Shown one piece after another: positions 1 to 12,038 of a DNA stretch of 34,651 nucleotides. Where the stretch lies: positions 1-34,651 of the forward strand of contig JAQBQF010000352.1 in NCBI GenBank assembly GCA_028287115.1, written 5' to 3'. Both the position numbers and the translations under genes were made by a program. Below the pieces are notes generated by a model. The model was not told the DNA's origin. It did not search any database and saw nothing but the letters and a program-made list of their open reading frames with translations. Source of the DNA: Myxococcales bacterium. Lineage in GTDB: Bacteria > Myxococcota_A > Polyangia > Haliangiales > Haliangiaceae. The first letter of the stretch is position 1. Each line of letters starts with the position of its first letter.

Positions 1-2
1 TC

Positions 3-922
<920 letters not shown>

Positions 923-926
<4 letters not shown>

Positions 927-1486
927 GTAGTACCGCCGAGCAGAAGCCTTCGATCCTGATCGTCGATGACGACGAGGTCTATCGCAACCGCCTCGCGCGC
1001 GCGTTCGTCGATCGCGGCTACGACGTTCACATCGCGCATGATTACGAGACCGCCTTCTTGATCGCGAGCTCGGACTCTCCGGAATTTGCGGTCGTCGATC
1101 TCAAGATGCCGGGCAAGAGCGGTCTCGAGCTCGTCAAAGCGCTGCGCGAGATCGATCCTGCGACGAAGACGTTGATCCTGACCGGCTACGGCAGCATCGC
1201 CACGGCGATCGATGCCGTGCGCCTCGGTGCGACGTACTACCTCTCGAAGCCCGCCGATGCCGATGACATCGTCGGTGCCTTCGCGCGCGGCGAAGCACCG
1301 CCGCTCGATCCGCCGCCGCCCGACTCGGGCGATTACAGAGCGCCTTCGCTCGCGCGTGCCGAGTGGGAGCACATCAATCGTGTGCTGTCCGACGCCGGCG
1401 GAAATATTTCGGAAGCCGCGAGGCGCCTCGGTATTCATCGCCGCAGCTTGCAGCGCAAGCTGCAGAAATATCCGCCGAGCAAGTAG
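923..1486 (+). CDS. Response regulator, RegA/PrrA/ActR-like, with Fis-type HTH
   Basis: A 187-residue DNA-binding regulator. Residues 10-120 form a receiver domain: acidic pair Asp15/Asp16 in ILIVDDDE, phospho-acceptor Asp59 in VVDLKMPG, Thr87 in LILTGYG and Lys109 in YLSKP are all present. A proline-rich hinge (PPLDPPPPD, about 127-134) leads to a C-terminal Fis-type helix-turn-helix at about 148-183 (NISEAARRLGIHRRSLQRKL). Short length, proline hinge and Fis HTH together are the hallmark of RegA/PrrA/ActR regulators, which control respiration, carbon or nitrogen fixation genes in response to redox state. The ATG overlaps the kinase stop by 4 bp. The target regulon in this organism is not visible. 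Confidence 0.92.
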
Positions 1487-1507
1487 GCTTCACAGCGCGA
1501 AGGCCAC

Positions 1508-3667
1508 GTGGTCTGCTCGCGTGTCATGTCCTCGAAGCCGGGAACGAGCGCGCCGAATCGGCCGGCGCTCGCGCCCGCCGCGTGGATCATCTTCGCGTAC
1601 GTGCTCGGCGCGTCGGCCCTTGGTGCGCTCGACTGCGCGCGCATCGGCTCCGCAACGTTAGCGCTCGCGGTTGTTCCGTTGTTTGCCGCGACCGGGCTCG
1701 TCATCGGGCTCGTGGTCGCGTTCCTCGAGCGGATCTCCGACGAGCGACCGTGGTGGCTCAGGGCGATCGTGCTTGCCTTGCCGACGCTCGCAGTCTCGAC
1801 GCCGGTCGCCGCGACGCTGTTCGATGGCGCGTACGCGAGGACCTTGCCGCTCGCCGAACAGGCGCCGTACCTCGCACCCGTCGCGGTATGGTTCGCGGCC
1901 GCGATCGTGATCGCGATCGGACAACGGATGCTTCGCAGCGGCGATCTCGCGACGCGCGGAATCGTGGTGCTCGCGCTCGCGGGCATGTTCGGCGGAATTG
2001 TGTGGACCGTGCGTCACGTGCTGCGCGCGGGCTATCCGGGCGCGCACGTCGGTGCGACCTTTGCGTTGATCGCGTGCCTCGGGCTCGCGATCCGCGTGAC
2101 GCGAAGGCACACGATTTCCGCCGCGATCACGGCGCTCGTGATCGGCATCGTCGCGGGCACCGCGGCGTCTTCCGCGATGTACGGACTTGGCTCGCCGGCG
2201 GATCGCCAACGGCTCGCGACGTATGGCGATCAGAGTCGCGACCTCGTGCGGCTGTGGCGCGCGATCCTCGACTTCGACCGCGACGGCAGCTCGGCGCTGC
2301 TCGGCGGCGGCGACTGCGACGACTTCGATGCGCGGCGGCACCCCGGCGCGCTCGATGTCCCCGGCGACGGGATCGACCAGGACTGCGACAGCGCCGATGC
2401 CGTCGCGCAAAAATCCGCTCCTGCTGCGCCCTCGCTCGACTTCGTGTCGTGGCGCGCGACACCCGCCGTGCGCTCGGTGATCGATCGAACGCGATCGATG
2501 AGCGTCGTGCTCGTCACCGTCGATGCCCTGCGCTACGACCTGCTCGCTCCGGGGGCCGCCCATCGCGAAGATTTTCCGCGGATCGCGCGTCTGCTCGACG
2601 AATCGGTTTGGTTCTCTCGTGCGATCGCGCCGGCGAGCGGAACGGATGTCTCGTTATCGACGCTGCTGACCGGGCGCAGCGATCCGTATCAGCCCGTCAC
2701 GACGACGCTCATCGAGGCGATGCGCGCGCTTGGCCGTCGCACGTACGCCGCGATTCCGGGGGAAGTGACGCGCTACGTCGGCGAGGTCTTGCTTCAGCGT
2801 GGCGTCGACAAGTTCTCGACCGTCCATACCGATTGGGAGGTCGCGGATGTCGGCGATCACGTCAGCGCGGGCGCGACGACGCTCGAAGGCATCAACGCAC
2901 TCGACGACGCGGCCGGCCGGTCCGCGTTCATCTGGCTGCATTACTTCGACGTCCACGAGCATCATCAGATCAACGTCCCGGCGTCCGTGCTCGCAGCGGT
3001 CCACGATGGCGGATCTCCGGTCGCGCAGCGCTATCGGGCGCTGTTGCGCGCGATCGACAGCGAGGTCGGTCGGTTCGTCGACGAGCTCGCGACGCGGCAC
3101 CTCGACGATCGCACGATGATCGTATTCGTCAGCGATCACGGCGAGGCGCTCGGTGGTGATCCGCGTCTGCTCGATACTCACGGCCAGGTCGCGTACGCGC
3201 CGCTCGTCCACGTGCCGTTTGCGTTGCACGTTCCGGGCGTTCCGGCAGGCGAGCGGACCGATGTCGTATCGCTCGTCGATCTCGCGCCCACGCTGCTCGA
3301 CCTGCTCGATGCACCGAGCACGATGAGCCCGCTCGACGGCACGGATCTGCTGCCGGCGATCCTCGATGCACCGAGCGCGCTCCGGCAGACGAACCGCGCG
3401 ATCGCGATTCATGAAGAGCTGCAATGGTCGGTCGTCGAGTGGCCGTATCAGGTGCTCGTCAAGCCGGCCGAGAACATCGTCGAGCTCTATGATCTCAGCG
3501 TCGATCCCGACGAGCACGCCGATCTCGCAGCGAAGTCTCCCGATGTCGTCAAGCGGCTTCGCGGTCGCTACGCCGAGTTTCCCGAGGTTCACGTCGACCG
3601 AACGCCGACTGGACGGTCCTTCCGAGAACAGCAAGCGCAACCGCCGCCGCCCCGTGCGCCACGATGA
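1508..3667 (+). CDS. Membrane sulfatase/phosphatase-superfamily protein with MopE-type metal-binding motif
   Basis: A 719-residue protein from GTG 1508; an in-frame ATG at 1526 is an equally good start. Residues 20-225 contain about six or seven hydrophobic segments. Residues about 255-297 are a MopE-like motif (DFDRDGS ... GDCDDFD ... DGIDQDCDSAD), rich in Asp and with paired Cys. Residues about 330-700 are an alkaline-phosphatase-superfamily domain: Asp339 (VTVDALRYD), Thr379 at the nucleophile position (ASGTDVSLSTLLTGR), VSDHGEALG with Asp543/His544, and DTHG with His558. Sulfatases use Cys or Ser matured to formylglycine; a Thr instead resembles phosphoglycerol and phosphoethanolamine transferases. 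The substrate is unknown, and the catalytic domain is probably periplasmic. Its 3' end overlaps the convergent gene at 3549 by 119 bp. Confidence 0.8.
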   Translation: MVCSRVMSSKPGTSAPNRPALAPAAWIIFAYVLGASALGALDCARIGSATLALAVVPLFAATGLVIGLVVAFLERISDERPWWLRAIVLALPTLAVSTPVAATLFDGAYARTLPLAEQAPYLAPVAVWFAAAIVIAIGQRMLRSGDLATRGIVVLALAGMFGGIVWTVRHVLRAGYPGAHVGATFALIACLGLAIRVTRRHTISAAITALVIGIVAGTAASSAMYGLGSPADRQRLATYGDQSRDLVRLWRAILDFDRDGSSALLGGGDCDDFDARRHPGALDVPGDGIDQDCDSADAVAQKSAPAAPSLDFVSWRATPAVRSVIDRTRSMSVVLVTVDALRYDLLAPGAAHREDFPRIARLLDESVWFSRAIAPASGTDVSLSTLLTGRSDPYQPVTTTLIEAMRALGRRTYAAIPGEVTRYVGEVLLQRGVDKFSTVHTDWEVADVGDHVSAGATTLEGINALDDAAGRSAFIWLHYFDVHEHHQINVPASVLAAVHDGGSPVAQRYRALLRAIDSEVGRFVDELATRHLDDRTMIVFVSDHGEALGGDPRLLDTHGQVAYAPLVHVPFALHVPGVPAGERTDVVSLVDLAPTLLDLLDAPSTMSPLDGTDLLPAILDAPSALRQTNRAIAIHEELQWSVVEWPYQVLVKPAENIVELYDLSVDPDEHADLAAKSPDVVKRLRGRYAEFPEVHVDRTPTGRSFREQQAQPPPPRAPR

Positions 3668-5072
3668 GCAGGAGCGGCGATGACCACGCGGTGTAGCGCG
3701 GCACGACGGGCGCGACCTCGGCGCCGAGCAGGGCAGGCCACGCGCCGCAGACCGTGAGCGCCGCTGCGAGCGCCGCGAACGGTGCCGCGAGCTGCGCCAC
3801 CAGCACGCGCCACAGCGGCTGAGAGCGAAGCGCGATCCAGGTCGCCGCGAACGCGATCGCGAGCGCCGGCAACCACGTGATGAACATCGTCTGACCGTGC
3901 GGCTTGTAGATCATCCGCATCGACAGGGTCGGCTCGCCGCGCACGAGCACGAGGGATGCGCACGCGATCGCGAACCACCACGGCGCACCCGACCAGCGCC
4001 GAACCGCCGATGCGGTCACGACGAGGCCGATGATCAAGATCAAGATCGCTCCGCCGCCGGTGCCGAGCGGCGTATTCGGAAGCGCCTGCTGCGAGCTGAG
4101 CGGCAACCTCATGGCGACCGAGAGCGGCCTGCCAGGTGATGCGGGATCGAGCTTCACGTCGACGGAGTCCGCGATCGCGCGCGCGATGTCGACAACGTGC
4201 ACGAGGCTCCCGAGCCCAGGCGTCACACCAGGTCCGATGACGCAGCCTTGCACCTGCCGCACCGCGAGCTCTTCGCCACCGTGACCTCCGGCCGGCAGGT
4301 GGCCGTGATCCGAGAGTAGGAACCACCGCGCGCTTGGATCCGCGGCAAAGAGTACATCGAGCATCGCGTCGGCCTCGCGTGCCGTCGCGGCGTACTCGGC
4401 CGCGTCGTGCCCGAACTTGTGGCCCGCGGTATCGACGCGCAGGATGTGGACGAACACCAGGCGCGCTTCCGACGAGATCGCGCGCGTAGCGGCCGCAACA
4501 AATTCGCGCGACCACGGTGCTCCGCCGGATGCCGGGGTGAATGAAACCTCGTCGGTGGTCGTGGCATCGCGCGCAGCATCCGCGGGATCCGGTTTCGGTT
4601 GCACGCTCGCGAATCCGAGCGACCGCACGATATAGCCGTGGCTCTCCGCGATCGCCACCGAGCCTGGGACCTGCGACGGAATTCCGCGCAACGCCGGATC
4701 GAGCGGACGATCGGATCGAAACACGATCCCGGACTGCTGCTGCGTCAAGCCCGACCACAGCGCGCTCTCGACCGGCAACGAGATCGTCGGAAAGCCCACG
4801 TCGATCGTCAGCGTCGCGCCACGCTTACACACCGCGGACCACACCGGCAGCGTTCGCGCCGTATCCGCCGCGAGTCCATCGATCAGCACGACACGCGTGT
4901 GCGCCACCGGCGACAGGCCTGGACCATCGCCGCCGGGCAGCTGCGCGGGCTCGCTCGGCCGTGCGTCCCACGTGGTCACGTCCTCGATCAGCTGCCTGCG
5001 AACGGTCGGCAAGATCCACGCGAGCGCGAGTAGCGCCGCGGCAACGACGAGCCTGCTAGTCGTTCGCGGCAT
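3549..5072 (-). CDS. Alkaline-phosphatase-superfamily phosphodiesterase-like membrane protein
   Basis: About 507 residues from ATG 5072. In-frame upstream ATGs at 5084 and 5096 give up to 515 residues; 5072 is preferred because it places a signal anchor (RLVVAAALLALAWILP) right at the N-terminus. Numbering from 5096, the catalytic set is Asp73 (VVLIDGLA), Thr104 (FPTISLPVES), Asp222/His226 (DTAGHKFG), Asp263/His264 (LLSDHGH) and His272 (GGHGGEE). This is the two-zinc pattern of type I phosphodiesterase/nucleotide pyrophosphatase relatives, including GPI ethanolamine-phosphate transferases. Residues 355-500 hold about five membrane helices. It is the last gene of a minus-strand cluster and overlaps the hydrolase upstream by about 17 bp. 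The substrate is not known; the architecture suggests transfer or hydrolysis of a phosphate ester in the envelope. Confidence 0.78.
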   Translation of the reverse strand: MPRTTSRLVVAAALLALAWILPTVRRQLIEDVTTWDARPSEPAQLPGGDGPGLSPVAHTRVVLIDGLAADTARTLPVWSAVCKRGATLTIDVGFPTISLPVESALWSGLTQQQSGIVFRSDRPLDPALRGIPSQVPGSVAIAESHGYIVRSLGFASVQPKPDPADAARDATTTDEVSFTPASGGAPWSREFVAAATRAISSEARLVFVHILRVDTAGHKFGHDAAEYAATAREADAMLDVLFAADPSARWFLLSDHGHLPAGGHGGEELAVRQVQGCVIGPGVTPGLGSLVHVVDIARAIADSVDVKLDPASPGRPLSVAMRLPLSSQQALPNTPLGTGGGAILILIIGLVVTASAVRRWSGAPWWFAIACASLVLVRGEPTLSMRMIYKPHGQTMFITWLPALAIAFAATWIALRSQPLWRVLVAQLAAPFAALAAALTVCGAWPALLGAEVAPVVPRYTAWSSPLLLIVAHGAAAVALAVLGRTVQSAFGRREPRETRRSDREAA

Positions 5073-5961
5073 CGCCAGGCGCATCGATCGAGGCATCCGG
5101 GAGGAACGGCAACCCGCCGAGCGGTTGCTGCCACGGCTCGTCGGCGAGGAGCTCGACCGGCAACAGGCGGAGCAGCGAAGGCAGCACGATGCCGTCCATC
5201 ACGAGGGGCATGTGCATGTACTGAGCGCGAACATAGACGGCGCGCGCGGCCTTCGCTTCGGGCGGCCACGTGTCGTACGTCGGCGGCACGCGATCGAGGA
5301 CGAGCACGTCGGAGACGTCGTGCAAGAACGTCTCGTTCCACAGCAGCGTGTCTTCTCCGACGGTGATCACGCGATGTCTCGGCGACGCGCGATACCACGC
5401 CTCGATCAGCTCCTCGTCGGCGTACATCGCATCGATCAGCACGAGCTGATCGAGCAGCGGTTCGTCGAGCCACGAATGGATCGTCCGGAATGCGCCGCTG
5501 TGCCCGACGACCACGGTCAGCGCCATCCCGCGGGACACGCCGGTCTTCTCCTCGACGATCCGCAGCACCTCCGACAGGCTCGGATAGTTGACCGGTGGCT
5601 TCGATCCGCTCGGCGCCTCGGGCACGATGAACATCGCGTTGAGCGCGCTCATCGCGAATTGCTCCGGCAACCGATGCCCGGTCCACGCGGAATCCGCGTC
5701 GTCGTAGTAGCCGTGCAGGTAGACGATCGTCGCGCCGGTGTCCGCGTGATAGCTCGGCGGCATCCACACGTGGATCGGCCCACGCGGGCCATCGATCCGG
5801 ACGTGCTTGCCGGCGGCGACCGCGGCGGTCACCGGATGCGGCGCATCGATCGGCGTTGTGCGCGGTGCCTCGCCGGCGATCGCACCGCCGCCGAAACGAA
5901 AACACCCCCACACGGCGGCGATGCCGAGGCCGGCTAGCAGAGCGACGCGCGTGCGATGCAC
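5056..5961 (-). CDS. Exported alpha/beta-hydrolase-like protein
   Basis: About 301 residues from GTG 5961, chosen because it gives a basic start followed by a hydrophobic segment (VALLAGLGIAAVWGC) typical of a signal peptide. The frame stays open to 6117, but that extension is low-complexity Arg/Ser and overlaps the upstream gene. The Gly-Cys after the hydrophobic stretch could be a weak lipobox. The body has esterase-like features: IVYLHGYYDDADSAW for the oxyanion region and VVVGHSGAF for the nucleophile elbow (G-x-S-x-A, last Gly replaced). A plausible acid and His lie further on, but I cannot assign them securely. It lies 76 bp after a small lipoprotein gene and overlaps the phosphodiesterase-like gene by about 17 bp. 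Putative carboxylesterase or peptidase-like hydrolase of unknown substrate. Confidence 0.7.
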   Translation of the reverse strand: MHRTRVALLAGLGIAAVWGCFRFGGGAIAGEAPRTTPIDAPHPVTAAVAAGKHVRIDGPRGPIHVWMPPSYHADTGATIVYLHGYYDDADSAWTGHRLPEQFAMSALNAMFIVPEAPSGSKPPVNYPSLSEVLRIVEEKTGVSRGMALTVVVGHSGAFRTIHSWLDEPLLDQLVLIDAMYADEELIEAWYRASPRHRVITVGEDTLLWNETFLHDVSDVLVLDRVPPTYDTWPPEAKAARAVYVRAQYMHMPLVMDGIVLPSLLRLLPVELLADEPWQQPLGGLPFLPDASIDAPGDAAND

Positions 5962-6037
5962 GCGGCAATGATAGCAAGCCCACGCGTGGGAACGAATTCT
6001 CGCTCCGAAACCTTGCTCGCTTATCCGGAAGTCGGGT

Positions 6038-6220
6038 TCACGCTCGGCGGAGCTCGAGCTGCAGCTCGGCCGTGAGCTCGATCGGCGCGCGCGGCGTCGG
6101 GACGGACGTCTTGACATGTGGCCTCTGCACCACCCTCGGAGGAGCAGGCGCGGGCGGCTCCGGCGACGATGTCCAGCAGGCCGCGAGCGCGCACACCGCC
6201 CGCAACGCCGGCGTGGTCAT
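6038..6220 (-). CDS. Small putative lipoprotein, 60 aa
   Basis: The ATG at 6220 overlaps the stop of the upstream TPR gene as ATGA, a classic coupled start. The N-terminus MTTPALRAVCALAAC ends in a good lipobox (LAAC), followed by a proline-rich mature part (SSPEPPAPAPPRVVQRP) and a hydrophilic tail ending in ELRRA. The signal peptide is short and has one Arg, so export is likely but not certain. No family recognised. The coupling and lipobox, rather than homology, support it as a real gene. Confidence 0.55.
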   Translation of the reverse strand: MTTPALRAVCALAACWTSSPEPPAPAPPRVVQRPHVKTSVPTPRAPIELTAELQLELRRA

Positions 6221-6789
6221 CCGGCGCCGCCGCGCAGCACTTTCAGAGACGATCGAACGCGCTCGCGGTGGATCTTGTCCGCGCCCAGATCGGTCTCGCT
6301 CGACAGCGGACCGAGCGCGGCGCGCAGCAGCGCGGAACCTGGACAGTGATCGAGACCCGCGGAGCACGCGGCGACGGCGGCGTCGTGCAACCCGAGGGCA
6401 TCGAGGATCGTGACCTTCTCGTAGAACAGATCTTCGACCAGCCATTGCTCGTCATCGGTCAGCACGCGCAGCGCGCATTCGATCGAGCGCAACGCCTCGC
6501 GATGGCGGCACAGATCACCGAGCACGGCGCCGTGCCAGTACAGGGCTTCTCCACGCTCGGGCTCGCGCCGGAGCGCCATCTCGACCGCCGCGAGTGCCGC
6601 GAGATCGTCGCCCGCCGCCGAAGCGACCTGACATTTGAGCAGCCACCCCTCGACGGAATCGGGGCTCAGCTGGAGTGCCTGATTGACCGTGGTGTTCGCG
6701 TCTGCGAGCACCGCGTCGTCACCCGCGCCCAGCATCTCCCGCGCCTGCTCGAGCAAACGCTCGAGCTCGGAGTCGTAATGCACGCGCAT
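6217..6789 (-). CDS. TPR-repeat protein
   Basis: About 190 residues from ATG 6789; a GTG at 6798 would add three. No signal peptide, so probably cytoplasmic. The sequence is helical with at least three tetratricopeptide-like units: NQALQLSPDSVEGWLLKCQ, AVEMALRREPERGEALYWHG and SIECALRVLTDDEQWLVEDL, each with the usual Ala and Pro spacing. TPR proteins act as scaffolds, so no reaction can be assigned. It starts about 30 bp after the acyltransferase stop and overlaps the following lipoprotein gene by 4 bp, consistent with a role in the same process as this cluster. Confidence 0.78.
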   Translation of the reverse strand: MRVHYDSELERLLEQAREMLGAGDDAVLADANTTVNQALQLSPDSVEGWLLKCQVASAAGDDLAALAAVEMALRREPERGEALYWHGAVLGDLCRHREALRSIECALRVLTDDEQWLVEDLFYEKVTILDALGLHDAAVAACSAGLDHCPGSALLRAALGPLSSETDLGADKIHRERVRSSLKVLRGGAG

Positions 6790-6820
6790 TGCGACCACAT
6801 TAACACGGCGATCCGGGCGT

Positions 6821-7983
6821 TCAACCCAAGAACGCGGCGAGCAGCGGTGATCGGCGCTTGCCGAGCAGGTCGTCGATCATTTGCTGGATTTGCGTCCGGA
6901 TCTGATCCGCGAGTCGGTTGACGAGGAGGCGATCCTCGGCGGCGGCGGGTCCATGTGCGGCGCCGAGATCGATCGGTGTACCGAACTGTACGAACCACTT
7001 ACTCGGTAGCGGCAAGAGGCCCGCGGGACCAAACCACGGGAACGTCGGCGTCACGGGGATCCACGGGATCCCGATGTTCTTCGCGAACCACGTGACCTTG
7101 CCGAGCATCGGAGCGGCTTCTTCGGCGCCGACGACGGCGACCGGAATGATCGGCGCGCCCGTTCGCAGCGCGAGCTTGACGAACCCGCCGCGGCCGAAGC
7201 GCTGCAGCCGATAGCGATCCTTCCACAGCTTGCCCATGCCCTTTTCGCCTTCGGGGAACACGGCGACGAGCTCGTCCTTCTGGAGTAGGCGCTCGGCATT
7301 CGCCGGGTCGGCGCGCACGCCGCCGATCCGATTCATGATCGGCCCCAAGTACGGCAGGTGGAACACGGTGTCCTCGACGAGCGGGCGCACGTCGCGCCGC
7401 GCCGGATGATCTCGACGCACCGCGTGCATCACCATCGCGCTGTCGTACGGCAACGTGCCGGCATGATTCGCGACGAGCAGCGCACGGCCACGTGACGGAA
7501 CATTCTCGAGGCCGAACGCCTGTACGCGGAACCATCGCGTGTAGAGGAACTCGAACAGCCACTCCCAGCGCGCGGTGGCTCGCGGGTCGCGACCGAAATC
7601 GTCGACGACATCGCTGCGTCCCCACATCGCGAGCGCGCGCCACCTGCGCCACACCGCTTCGAGCGGCAGTCGCTTGCGCAGATCGATCGGAAACACCGGC
7701 GTGCGCTGCTGCTCGACGCGCCGCTCGAGCTCGCGGAGCTCGGCTTCGCCTTCGCGATAATCGGACCCCCAGCGTTCGCCGGGTCGCTCCAGCTCGGCCT
7801 TGCCACCGAGATGGTTCGCGCCGGGGAAGTCATGGCCGAGAAACCCGAGATCGCGATCCGGCCACGGGCTCGCATCGGGAACGCGAGGATCGGCCTCGCC
7901 GTACCAATCGTCGTCGAGGGCCGTCGCCGGATCGTCTTCAGCTACGCGCCTGCGAGTCGCGACGTCGTCATCGGGCTCGTCGG

Positions 7984-7987
<4 letters not shown>
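6821..7987 (-). CDS. PlsC-type 1-acylglycerol-phosphate acyltransferase family protein
   Basis: 388 residues from ATG 7987, which overlaps the preceding SDR stop as ATGA; the open frame continues upstream only as an antisense-like Arg-rich shadow. The first 100 residues are acidic and probably disordered. Residues about 165-340 are a lysophospholipid-acyltransferase domain: catalytic His in NHAGTLPYDS (174-183, a His-x6-Asp variant seen in actinobacterial and myxobacterial members instead of HxxxxD), FPEGEKG (244-250) for the glycerol-phosphate site, and GAPIIPVAVVGAEE as the hydrophobic fourth block. Expected role is transfer of an acyl chain from acyl-CoA or acyl-ACP to a lysolipid at the inner membrane. 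The long N-terminal extension is unusual for true PlsC, so the acceptor may be a different lipid. Confidence 0.87.
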
Positions 7988-8991
<1,004 letters not shown>

Positions 8992-9114
8992 GGGGAGGCT
9001 TATAGCGCAAAATGGCGCCTCACGACGAGTTGCTTTGCCTAGTGATGACGTTCAGTTAGGGCGCGCGCGGCGGCCTCGGATGAGGGATCAGAGCGGTGTG
9101 TTACCCCGTTAGAC

Positions 9115-11040
9115 GTGCCCCCCGTGATCGCGGTCCTGCCTGCCACCGTCATCGATCAGATCGCCGCCGGTGAGGTGATCGAGCGGCCGGCCTCGGTCGT
9201 CAAGGAGCTCGTCGATAACGCGATCGACGCGGGAGCCAAGACGATCACGGTCGAGACGACCGCCGGCGGACGCGGCATCGTGCGAGTCGTGGACGATGGT
9301 TGCGGGATGTCGCCGCAAGACGCCGTCCTCGCGCTCGAGCGCCACGCGACCTCCAAGATCTCGCGAGTCGACGATCTGTGGGGACTCCGGACGATGGGAT
9401 TTCGAGGCGAGGCGCTGCCTTCGATCGCGAGCGTCTCGCGGATGACGCTGACCACTCGTCGCGAGAGCGATCTCGCCGGTACGCGCCTTCAGATCGACGG
9501 AGGCCGGCTGGTCTCGGTGACCGAGATCGGAGCGCCGGTCGGCACCACGGTCGAGATCGCCGACCTGTTTTACAACGTGCCCGTTCGGCTCAAGTTCCTG
9601 AAGGGCGAGGCGACCGAAGCAAGCCACGTCACCGAGCTCGTCGCACGCGTCGCGATGGCCCGCCCCGAGCTCCATCTGCGACTGCGGCACAACGGTCGGG
9701 TCGCGCTCGAGGCGCCGCCGGATCGAGACGGTGTGTCGCGCGCGCATGCGTTGCTCGGCACGCGGATCGCGGCGCGCATGGTGCCGGTCAGCGGCGAAGA
9801 AGGTGGCGTGCGCGTCGTCGCGTACCTCGGCTCTCCGGATCTCGCGCAGACCACCGCACGCGGCGTGCAGTTGTTCGTCGAGCGCCGGCCCGTACGCGAT
9901 CGCGGGCTGTTGCATGCACTCGCGATGGGCTACGGCGAGCTCGTGCCGCGCGGTCGCTATCCGGTCGCCATCGTGATGGTCGATGTGCCCGCGGGCGCGG
10001 TCGATATCAACGTTCATCCGCAGAAGCTCGAGGTGCGCTTCTCCGACGCCGGCGCGGTGTGTGCGGCGGTGCGGCACGTCGTGCAGTCGGGCGTTGCGCG
10101 TGCGCCGTGGCGCGACGAGATCGGCGGCGGTCCCGTGATGATGACGGCGAGCATCGCGGCGCCGCGGCTGCCGCTCGACGGACCCGCGACCGGGATGGCG
10201 GAACGCTACGCGTCGCAGCTCTCGCAAGGCCGGCTCGGCTTCGAGGAAGGGCCGCGCTCGTGGGTGCAGGTGATCAAGGATCGCGTTCGCAGCTCGCGCG
10301 CGGCGGAGGCCGAGGTCGCCGCGCGGTTCGCGTTCGCGGTCGGGCACGCCGAGAAAGCGATCGCTCCCGCGCGCGAACCCCGCGATTCCGAGTTCGCGCT
10401 CGGGTCGGGTCCGACGCGCCAGAACTTGTCCGACGTCGAAGGCTCGCCGGCCGCGCGGCCGGGCTTCTTCAGCTCGCTTCGCTACCTCGGCCAGCTCGAT
10501 CTGACGTACCTCGTGTGCGAGGCCGATGGCGAGCTCGTGCTGATCGATCAACACGTCGCGCATGAAGGCGTCGAGCTCGCGCGCCTCAAGGCGGGCCAAG
10601 GCGAGCGCGAGGTCGCGACGCAGCGGATGCTGTTCCCGACGACGATCGACGTCGCGCCCGAGCTCGTCGTGCTCGCGGAGCAGATGGCCGGCGTGCTCGC
10701 CCAGGTCGGGTTCGAAGCCGAGGCGTTCGGCAAGACGACGCTCGCCGTGAAAGCGGTGCCTGGCGGAATCCGTCACGGCGATCCGACGCACCTTCTTCGC
10801 AAGCTCCTCCACGACTGGATCGACGACGGTGCGCCGAGCGAAGCCGAGCGCCTCGAGAGCGTGCTCGCCGAGATCGCGTGTCATTCCGTCGTTCGCGCGG
10901 GCGATCGGCTATCGCCCAGCGAGGCCGAGGCGCTGCTGCGCAGCATGGACAGCGCGGTGTTCGCGACGCACGGCCCGCACGGCCGCCCCGTGCTGCTGCG
11001 GCTGCCGCTCACGGAGATCGCGCGCCGGTTCGGCCGCTGA
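9115..11040 (+). CDS. mutL: DNA mismatch repair protein MutL
   Basis: 641 residues from GTG 9115. The N-terminal GHKL ATPase is complete: IAAGEVIERPASVVKELVDN with the catalytic Glu, NAIDAGAK, DDGCGM, GFRGEALPSIASV and LFYNVPVRLKFLK. The linker (about 350-445) is Arg/Ala-rich and variable as usual. The C-terminal dimerisation domain holds LIDQHVAHEGVEL, ACHSVVRAGDRLSPSEAEALL (His for Lys/Arg) and HGPHGRPVLLRLPLTEI. DQHxxHE resembles the endonuclease motif DQHAxxExxxxE of MutL proteins that nick DNA, but the second Glu is not at the expected place, so nicking activity is uncertain. It recruits downstream repair factors after MutS binds a mismatch. First gene of the plus-strand run; mutL next to miaA is a common bacterial arrangement. 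Confidence 0.97.
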   Translation: MPPVIAVLPATVIDQIAAGEVIERPASVVKELVDNAIDAGAKTITVETTAGGRGIVRVVDDGCGMSPQDAVLALERHATSKISRVDDLWGLRTMGFRGEALPSIASVSRMTLTTRRESDLAGTRLQIDGGRLVSVTEIGAPVGTTVEIADLFYNVPVRLKFLKGEATEASHVTELVARVAMARPELHLRLRHNGRVALEAPPDRDGVSRAHALLGTRIAARMVPVSGEEGGVRVVAYLGSPDLAQTTARGVQLFVERRPVRDRGLLHALAMGYGELVPRGRYPVAIVMVDVPAGAVDINVHPQKLEVRFSDAGAVCAAVRHVVQSGVARAPWRDEIGGGPVMMTASIAAPRLPLDGPATGMAERYASQLSQGRLGFEEGPRSWVQVIKDRVRSSRAAEAEVAARFAFAVGHAEKAIAPAREPRDSEFALGSGPTRQNLSDVEGSPAARPGFFSSLRYLGQLDLTYLVCEADGELVLIDQHVAHEGVELARLKAGQGEREVATQRMLFPTTIDVAPELVVLAEQMAGVLAQVGFEAEAFGKTTLAVKAVPGGIRHGDPTHLLRKLLHDWIDDGAPSEAERLESVLAEIACHSVVRAGDRLSPSEAEALLRSMDSAVFATHGPHGRPVLLRLPLTEIARRFGR

Positions 11041-11125
11041 CCGCCGGGGTTTGTCGCAACGAATTCCTAAGTTCTCGGATCGCTTGGCGATCTCTCGTCG
11101 TCCCGGGGCGCTACAATCGCCGCGC

Positions 11126-12037
<912 letters not shown>

Positions 12038-12038
12038 C

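Noticed and set aside
1363..3159. Long Arg-rich open frames in other frames of the sulfatase-like gene and of many other genes
   Set aside because: GC-rich DNA gives long shadow frames; their products are Arg/Ala/Ser-rich without motifs, while the chosen frames carry catalytic motifs.
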